Assembly: GCA_013791905.1 (NCBI GenBank)
Contig: VMSX01000020.1
Span: 1 to 64,000 of the forward strand
Direction of reading: 5' to 3'
DNA from: Rhodocyclaceae bacterium
GTDB taxonomy: Bacteria; Pseudomonadota; Gammaproteobacteria; Burkholderiales; Rhodocyclaceae
DNA length: 64,000 nt
Shown: piece after piece, positions 59,042 through 64,000 of the stretch
Position numbering within the stretch: the stretch's first letter is position 1
Layout of the letters: each line of letters begins with the position of its first letter
Translations under genes and position numbers: made by a program
The notes under the pieces: model-generated
The model's database searches: none
The model's input: the letters and a program-made list of their open reading frames with translations, nothing else
Told to the model about the DNA's origin: nothing

Positions 59042-60583
59042 CGGCTTGCCGGTCACGTCATAGACGACGCGGCTGATGCCGCGAATCTCGTTGACGATGC
59101 GGTTGGAGACGCGCGCCAGCAGTTCGTGGGGCAACTCGGCCCATTTGGCGGTCATGAAGTCGGAGGTCTGCACGGCGCGCAGCGCGACGACGTAATCGTA
59201 GACGCGGCCATCACCCATCACGCCGACGCTCTTGACCGGCAGGAAGACGACAAACGCCTGACTGGTCTTGTCGTACCAGTCGGCGGCACGCAGCTCGTCG
59301 ATGAAGATAGCATCAGCCTGACGCAGCAAGTCGGCGAACTCCTTCTTCACCTCGCCGAGGATGCGCACGCCGAGGCCGGGGCCGGGGAAGGGATGGCGAT
59401 AGACCATCTCATGCGGCAGGCCGAGGGCAACACCCAGCTCGCGCACTTCGTCCTTGAAGAGTTCGCGCAGCGGTTCAAGCAGCTTGAGGTTGAGTGTTTC
59501 GGGCAGGCCGCCAACGTTGTGGTGGCTTTTGATGCTGTGCGCCTTCTTGGTCTTGCCACCGGCCGACTCGATCACATCGGGATAGATGGTGCCCTGCGCC
59601 AGCCACTTGGCCTTGGGGAGCTTCTGCGCTTCGGCCTGAAACACCTCGATGAATTCGCGGCCGATGATCTTGCGCTTCTGCTCGGGATCGGCAACCCCCT
59701 GCAGATGCCCCATGAATTGTTCGGTGGCGTCGACGTGAATAACCTTGACGCCAAGGTTGCGGCCAAAGGTCTGCATCACCTGTTCACCTTCATTCAGGCG
59801 CAGCAGGCCGTTGTCGACAAACACACAGGTGAGCTTGTCGCCGATGGCCTTGTGCAGCAGCGCCGCGACCACGGAGGAATCGACACCGCCGGAGAGGCCG
59901 AGAATCACCTCCTCGTCGCCGACCTGCTCGCGCACCTTGGCGATGGCCTCTTCGACATAACCCGGCATGTTCCAGTCGCCACGACAGCCACAGATGTCGC
60001 GCACAAAATGGGAAAAGATCTCGCGGCCCTTGAGCGTATGGGTAACTTCAGGATGGAACTGCACTGCGTAAAACCTGCGATCTTCATCGGCAATCGCGGC
60101 GATCGGTGTGGATTCGTTGCTGCCGATGATCTTGAAGCCCGGCGGCAGTTCGGTGACCTTGTCGCCGTGGCTCATCCAGACTTCCAGCAGTCCATGGCCT
60201 TCCGCATTGACGCGATCCTGAATGCCGTTGAACAGCTTCGAATGGCCATGCGCACGCATCTCGGCATAGCCAAATTCACGCTTGCTGGAACTTTCAACCT
60301 TGCCGCCAAGTTGCGCCGCCATGGTCTGCATTCCGTAGCAGATGCCCAGCACCGGCACCCCCAGTTCGAAGACGACTTGCGGCGCTTTCCATTCCTCGCC
60401 CTCATAGACCGAGTTCGGGCCACCCGAGAGGATGATGCCGGTCGGCGCGAAATCGCGTACGAATTGCGCGGAAACATCGAAGGGGTGCAGTTCGCAATAG
60501 ACCTGCTGCTCGCGTACGCGTCGGGCGATCAGTTGCGTGACCTGGGAACCGAAATCGAGAATGAGGATTTTCTGGTGCGACAT
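59018..60583 (-). CDS. guaA: GMP synthase (glutamine-hydrolysing)
   Basis: 521 aa from the ATG at 60583. The class I glutamine amidotransferase domain has [14 protein letters not shown] (Cys nucleophile) and [10 protein letters not shown]; the ATP-pyrophosphatase domain has [15 protein letters not shown]; it ends in KPPGTIEWE. Converts XMP to GMP. It lies 68 bases after guaB in the usual guaBA order. Confidence 0.98.
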   Translation of the reverse strand: MSHQKILILDFGSQVTQLIARRVREQQVYCELHPFDVSAQFVRDFAPTGIILSGGPNSVYEGEEWKAPQVVFELGVPVLGICYGMQTMAAQLGGKVESSSKREFGYAEMRAHGHSKLFNGIQDRVNAEGHGLLEVWMSHGDKVTELPPGFKIIGSNESTPIAAIADEDRRFYAVQFHPEVTHTLKGREIFSHFVRDICGCRGDWNMPGYVEEAIAKVREQVGDEEVILGLSGGVDSSVVAALLHKAIGDKLTCVFVDNGLLRLNEGEQVMQTFGRNLGVKVIHVDATEQFMGHLQGVADPEQKRKIIGREFIEVFQAEAQKLPKAKWLAQGTIYPDVIESAGGKTKKAHSIKSHHNVGGLPETLNLKLLEPLRELFKDEVRELGVALGLPHEMVYRHPFPGPGLGVRILGEVKKEFADLLRQADAIFIDELRAADWYDKTSQAFVVFLPVKSVGVMGDGRVYDYVVALRAVQTSDFMTAKWAELPHELLARVSNRIVNEIRGISRVVYDVTGKPPGTIEWE

Positions 60584-60651
60584 GGCGGGATCCTTAAACA
60601 AGAAAGGCGGCACTTGTGTCCAGCGCCGCCTTCATGAAATACAAACGTTAC

Positions 60652-62112
60652 TTACTCGACGCGATAGTTAGGCGCTTCCTTGGTGATCTGTACGTCATGG
60701 ACATGCGACTCACGGACGCCCGCCGAGGTGATCTCGACGAAGGCGGCCCTGGCATGCATCTCGGTGATGCTCGGGCAACCCAGATAACCCATGCTCGAAC
60801 GCAGACCACCCATCAGTTGATGGATCACTGCGGTAACCGGCCCCTTGTAAGGTACACGGCCCTCGATGCCTTCCGGCACCAGCTTTTCAACATTGGACTC
60901 ATTTTCCTGAAAGTAACGGTCCGATGACCCCTGCTTCATGGCCCCCAGGCTACCCATGCCCCGATAGGCCTTGTACGAACGCCCCTGGAATAGCACGGTC
61001 TCACCTGGCGCTTCTTCAGTGCCGGCAAATAGTCCGCCGAGCATGACCGAATGTGCACCCGCGGCAATTGCCTTGGAAATGTCGCCGGAAAAACGAATGC
61101 CGCCATCGGCGATCAGCGGCACGCCGGTATGTGCCAAAGCCGTCGCGACATTATCGACCGCCGTAATCTGCGGCACGCCGACACCCGCCACGATGCGCGT
61201 GGTGCAGATCGAGCCGGGCCCAATGCCGACCTTGACGGCGTCGGCACCATGATCGACCAGCGCCAGAGCGGCATCGCCGGTAGCGATGTTGCCGCCAATC
61301 ACCTCGATGCCGGGGTAATTCTTCTTCACCCATTCGACACGCTTCAGCACGCCCTGGGAGTGGCCGTGGGCGGTATCGACGACAATGACATCAACACCAG
61401 CTTCGGCCAATGCGGCGACGCGCTCTTCAGTACCTTCACCGACGCCCACTGCTGCTCCGGCGCGCAGGCGGCCGAATTCGTCCTTGGTGGCAAGCGGGTG
61501 GTCAGAGGCTTTTTGGATGTCTTTCACCGTCATCAAACCACGCAGTTCCCAGGCCTCGTTGATGACCAGGACTCGCTCAAGACGATGCTTGTGCATCAGC
61601 GCCTGCGCCTCGTCGAGGCCGGCACCTTCCTTGACCGTAACCAAACGGTCGCGCGGCGTCATGATGTTGCCGATCTTTTCGTCGAGCCGGGTCTCGAAAC
61701 GCAGGTCACGGTTGGTGACAATACCGACGACCTTGCCGTTATCCACCACCGGCAGACCGGAGATCTTGTGAATGCGCGTCAACGCCAGCACCTCGCGCAC
61801 GGTCATCGTCGGCGGGATGGTAATCGGGTCTTTGACCACACCCGATTCGTAACGCTTGACCTTCGCCACTTCGGCGGCTTGCGCCTTGGGCTCAAGGTTT
61901 TTGTGAATGATGCCGATGCCGCCTTCCTGCGCCAGGGCGATTGCCAGACCTGCCTCGGTAACGGTGTCCATCGCCGCAGACACCAAAGGCATATTCAGAA
62001 GAATTTTTCGGGTCAGGCGGGTTGCCAGTGAAACATCGCGGGGAAGAATCGCCGAGTGGGCGGGAATCAGGAGAACGTCGTCGAAGGTCAACGCCTTCTG
62101 GATGAGTCGCAT
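60652..62112 (-). CDS. guaB: IMP dehydrogenase
   Basis: 486 aa. Two CBS domains (residues about 95-205) are inserted in the barrel; the catalytic loop is [20 protein letters not shown] with its Cys, and [17 protein letters not shown] is the flap. It oxidises IMP to XMP with NAD, the first step to GMP. It is divergent from the DUF4124 gene. Confidence 0.98.
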   Translation of the reverse strand: MRLIQKALTFDDVLLIPAHSAILPRDVSLATRLTRKILLNMPLVSAAMDTVTEAGLAIALAQEGGIGIIHKNLEPKAQAAEVAKVKRYESGVVKDPITIPPTMTVREVLALTRIHKISGLPVVDNGKVVGIVTNRDLRFETRLDEKIGNIMTPRDRLVTVKEGAGLDEAQALMHKHRLERVLVINEAWELRGLMTVKDIQKASDHPLATKDEFGRLRAGAAVGVGEGTEERVAALAEAGVDVIVVDTAHGHSQGVLKRVEWVKKNYPGIEVIGGNIATGDAALALVDHGADAVKVGIGPGSICTTRIVAGVGVPQITAVDNVATALAHTGVPLIADGGIRFSGDISKAIAAGAHSVMLGGLFAGTEEAPGETVLFQGRSYKAYRGMGSLGAMKQGSSDRYFQENESNVEKLVPEGIEGRVPYKGPVTAVIHQLMGGLRSSMGYLGCPSITEMHARAAFVEITSAGVRESHVHDVQITKEAPNYRVE

Positions 62113-62200
62113 GCTGTTATCCTTGTATCCAAAGCCGTATTATACGAGCCTGTCAGAGCCCGGGCAAACCAACCCGGCAGAAAGATTTGAAGGAAAAGTC

Positions 62201-62671
62201 ATGCATGCAAACCGCCCTGCTTCTCTGATATCGTTTGTGCTGATTGCCTTGCTGTCGGCCAGCGCTCTGGCCCAGGTCTACTCCTGGAAAGACGCCAGTG
62301 GCAAGATTCATTACGGGGATCGACCACCCGCTGAACGGCAGGCTGATTCGCGCAAACTGGCCGCTCCGCCACCCATGGACGTCGAGGCCATGCGCAGCGC
62401 CAACGCTGAAAAACAACTGGCCGAACGCGAAAAGCAGCAAAAGGCCAAGGAATCCGCCAGCAAAGCCGAAGAAGATCAGGCCGCCACCCGGCAGCGTGAG
62501 GAAAACTGCCGTCAGGCAAGAGCCAGTCTGGCCTCTCTCGAATCGGGGCAGATACGGTTCACCATCGATGCCAAAGGTGAGCGGGTCGCCCTTGATGGCG
62601 CGGTGCGCGAAGCGGAACTCGGCAAGGCCAGGAATAGTGTCGATTCCTGGTGCAAACCGGCGGGAAAATAG
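62201..62671 (+). CDS. DUF4124 periplasmic protein
   Basis: 156 aa from the ATG at 62201 with AAGGAAAAG upstream. A signal peptide (ISFVLIALLSASALA) precedes the DUF4124 motif QVYSWKDASGKIHYGDRPP. The rest is a charged coiled coil (EKQLAEREKQQKAKESASKA) with Cys pairs. Function unknown; common in betaproteobacteria. Confidence 0.88.
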   Translation: MHANRPASLISFVLIALLSASALAQVYSWKDASGKIHYGDRPPAERQADSRKLAAPPPMDVEAMRSANAEKQLAEREKQQKAKESASKAEEDQAATRQREENCRQARASLASLESGQIRFTIDAKGERVALDGAVREAELGKARNSVDSWCKPAGK

Positions 62672-62754
62672 CCCCCCCGAAAAATCCGCTGCGCGGCTTT
62701 CTCCCCCCAGGGGGCCAAGAAACACTTGGGGCGGCCCGGCGTGTTTCTTGAGAA

Positions 62755-63078
62755 CTACTCCTCGGCCGGCCCGCCACCCTTTTTCATTACCTTGCCCTCG
62801 GCGGCGCGCTGTTTGCGCACCTCCTTGGGATCGGCAATCAACGGCCGGTAGATCTCGACGCGATCAAGGTCGCGCAACACCGTATCAAGCCGTGCCAGCT
62901 TGCTGTAAATCCCGAACTTGCTCTTGGCTGGATCGATTTCAGGATATTTCGCCAGCAAACCCGAAGCCTCGATAGCCTGTTGCAGTGTGGCTCCCGCCGG
63001 CAGGGTAAGCGGCATGACATCTTGCCTCTCGGGAAGTGCATAGGTCACTTCGACCCGGATGGTGTCAGTCGTAGACAT
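62755..63078 (-). CDS. rnfH: RnfH-family ubiquitin-like-fold protein
   Basis: 107 aa from the ATG at 63078. [20 protein letters not shown] and [20 protein letters not shown] with [19 protein letters not shown] are the RnfH signature. It overlaps ratA by 14 bases, the usual ratAB (pasTI) order. No antitoxin role is well supported. Confidence 0.92.
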   Translation of the reverse strand: MSTTDTIRVEVTYALPERQDVMPLTLPAGATLQQAIEASGLLAKYPEIDPAKSKFGIYSKLARLDTVLRDLDRVEIYRPLIADPKEVRKQRAAEGKVMKKGGGPAEE

Positions 63079-63496
63079 GATTGGCGCGCTTGACAAAGGA
63101 ATCGACAAAAGTATCCACAATGAAGCCGAACACCGGCCCCAGGGCCTTTTCCAGCATTTTGCTGGAAAACTCGTAGTGCAGACGGAATTCAACCTTGCAA
63201 CCGGCATCGCCCAGCGCGATAAACCGCCAGCCGCCGTCGAGACGCTTAAAGGGCCCTTCGCGCAAAGCAATTTTCATTGAATGGGGGGGATCCTTGGCAT
63301 TTTCCGTGGCGAAATGCGCCTTGATGCCATGGTAATTGACATGAATGCGGGCCACGGTACGCTCGGCAGAGCGGGAAATCAAATCGGCACCCCCGCACCA
63401 AGGCAGAAATTTCTGATAATCCTCGACGCGATCGACCAGCTCGAACATCTGCTCGGCGGTACGCGGGATCAAAACAGATTTTTCAACAAGGGCCAT
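63065..63496 (-). CDS. ratA: RatA/PasT START-like (polyketide cyclase) protein
   Basis: 143 aa from the ATG at 63496. The start/COQ10-like domain: [20 protein letters not shown] and [20 protein letters not shown]. In E. coli RatA binds 50S subunits and blocks their joining, though a ubiquinone-related role is also proposed. Divergent from smpB. Confidence 0.92.
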   Translation of the reverse strand: MALVEKSVLIPRTAEQMFELVDRVEDYQKFLPWCGGADLISRSAERTVARIHVNYHGIKAHFATENAKDPPHSMKIALREGPFKRLDGGWRFIALGDAGCKVEFRLHYEFSSKMLEKALGPVFGFIVDTFVDSFVKRANHVYD

Positions 63497-63580
63497 ATGA
63501 AGGCTGCAATGGGGGCGCTGCATTAGAATGCATGGATTCTAACGTCTAACGCGAACCTGATTTTCCCCGCCCCCGCCATC

Positions 63581-64000
63581 ATGAGCATCACCGAAAACAA
63601 AAAAGCCTTCCACGACTATTTCGTCGAGGAACGCTTCGAGGCCGGGCTGGTCCTCGAAGGCTGGGAAGTCAAGTCGATTCGTGCCGGCCGCGCGCAGTTG
63701 AAAGAGGCCTACGTCATCATCAAGAATGCCGAACTGTGGTTGATCGGCTGCCATATCAGCCCGCTGACCACCGCGTCGACTCACATCAGCCCGGATCCCG
63801 TGCGTACGCGCAAGCTGCTGTTGCACGAACGCGAGATCGACAAGCTGATCGGCAAGGTCGAACGGGCCGGCTATGCGCTGGTGCCAATCGACCTGCATTT
63901 CACCAAGGGACGCATCAAACTGTCGATCGGTCTGGCCAAGGGCAAAAAACAGTTCGACAAGCGGGAAACCGACAAGCAGCGCGATTGGGTGAGAGAAAAA
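63581..64000 (+). CDS. smpB: SsrA-binding protein SmpB, 3' end outside window
   Basis: 140 codons visible of about 150. [40 protein letters not shown] and [20 protein letters not shown] are the SmpB core, with the lysine-rich tail beginning at [12 protein letters not shown]. It delivers tmRNA to stalled ribosomes. The end lies beyond the window. Confidence 0.97.
   Translation, partial: MSITENKKAFHDYFVEERFEAGLVLEGWEVKSIRAGRAQLKEAYVIIKNAELWLIGCHISPLTTASTHISPDPVRTRKLLLHEREIDKLIGKVERAGYALVPIDLHFTKGRIKLSIGLAKGKKQFDKRETDKQRDWVREK

Noticed and set aside
58841-60637. Plus-strand open frame of 598 codons
   Set aside because: It runs antisense to guaA, which is certain; the frame is open only because of GC-rich codon bias.
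61051-62031. Plus-strand open frame of 326 codons
   Set aside because: Antisense to guaB.

Overview
The window looks like part of a betaproteobacterial chromosome, most likely Rhodocyclales or a close relative. The right edge carries a conserved housekeeping block (smpB start, ratA, rnfH, a DUF4124 gene, guaB, guaA) with betaproteobacterial-looking proteins and moderately high GC. No rRNA, tRNA or CRISPR array was recognised.

Positions 1-21.4 kb hold one long minus-strand operon for an exported, heavily decorated polysaccharide. It encodes a B12-binding radical SAM enzyme, three enzymes of GDP-D-glycero-manno-heptose synthesis (HddA, HddC, GmhA), a GDP-fucose-synthase-like reductase, another epimerase/dehydratase, a transketolase split into two genes, a PLP 3-dehydrase with His in place of the Schiff-base Lys, a Nudix hydrolase, a glycosyltransferase, a Wzm/Wzt-type ABC exporter, three sulfotransferase-like proteins and three methyltransferases. 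Several of the decorating enzymes share a small appended module.

Positions 21.65-21.78 kb are homopolymer G/C tracts that look like a sequencing or assembly artefact. To the right (21.97-58.7 kb) lies an integrative conjugative element (ICE) inserted at the 3' end of guaA. Its right end has a tyrosine integrase, an AlpA-like factor and repeated arm-like sites. The left end seen here has only TraD, a DUF4400 protein and a small membrane protein. The relaxase, the mating-pore genes and the second attachment site are not in the window.

The element carries: a plasmid-type RepA with a candidate iteron origin; an actin-like PRTRC protein D with a possible adaptor; FlhC/FlhD-like (SetCD-type) activators divergent from a CI/LexA-like repressor that lacks its protease dyad; a Zn-protease/PIN pair; RadC- and ArdC-like proteins; a primase; a HigBA-type toxin-antitoxin pair; the full PRTRC cassette (ParB, E, C, F, B, A, ThiF), which has the composition of a bacterial ubiquitin-like conjugation system; RecT, a RecE-like nuclease and SSB; an AcaB-family protein; an AbiE-type pair and a Gabija defence system; and an HU-like protein, hslR and a DUF3820 gene.

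Two repeated signals tie the element together. The first is a family of about 14 structured 5' leaders, most of which appear to sequester the Shine-Dalgarno sequence; they resemble the published radC RNA motif. Five of them carry two further 5' hairpins whose stems differ in sequence but keep their pairing. The second is six dispersed copies of a palindrome (GAAATGCGCCC-N5-GGGCGCATTTC in the best copy) in intergenic regions, plausibly operators of the FlhDC-like activator.
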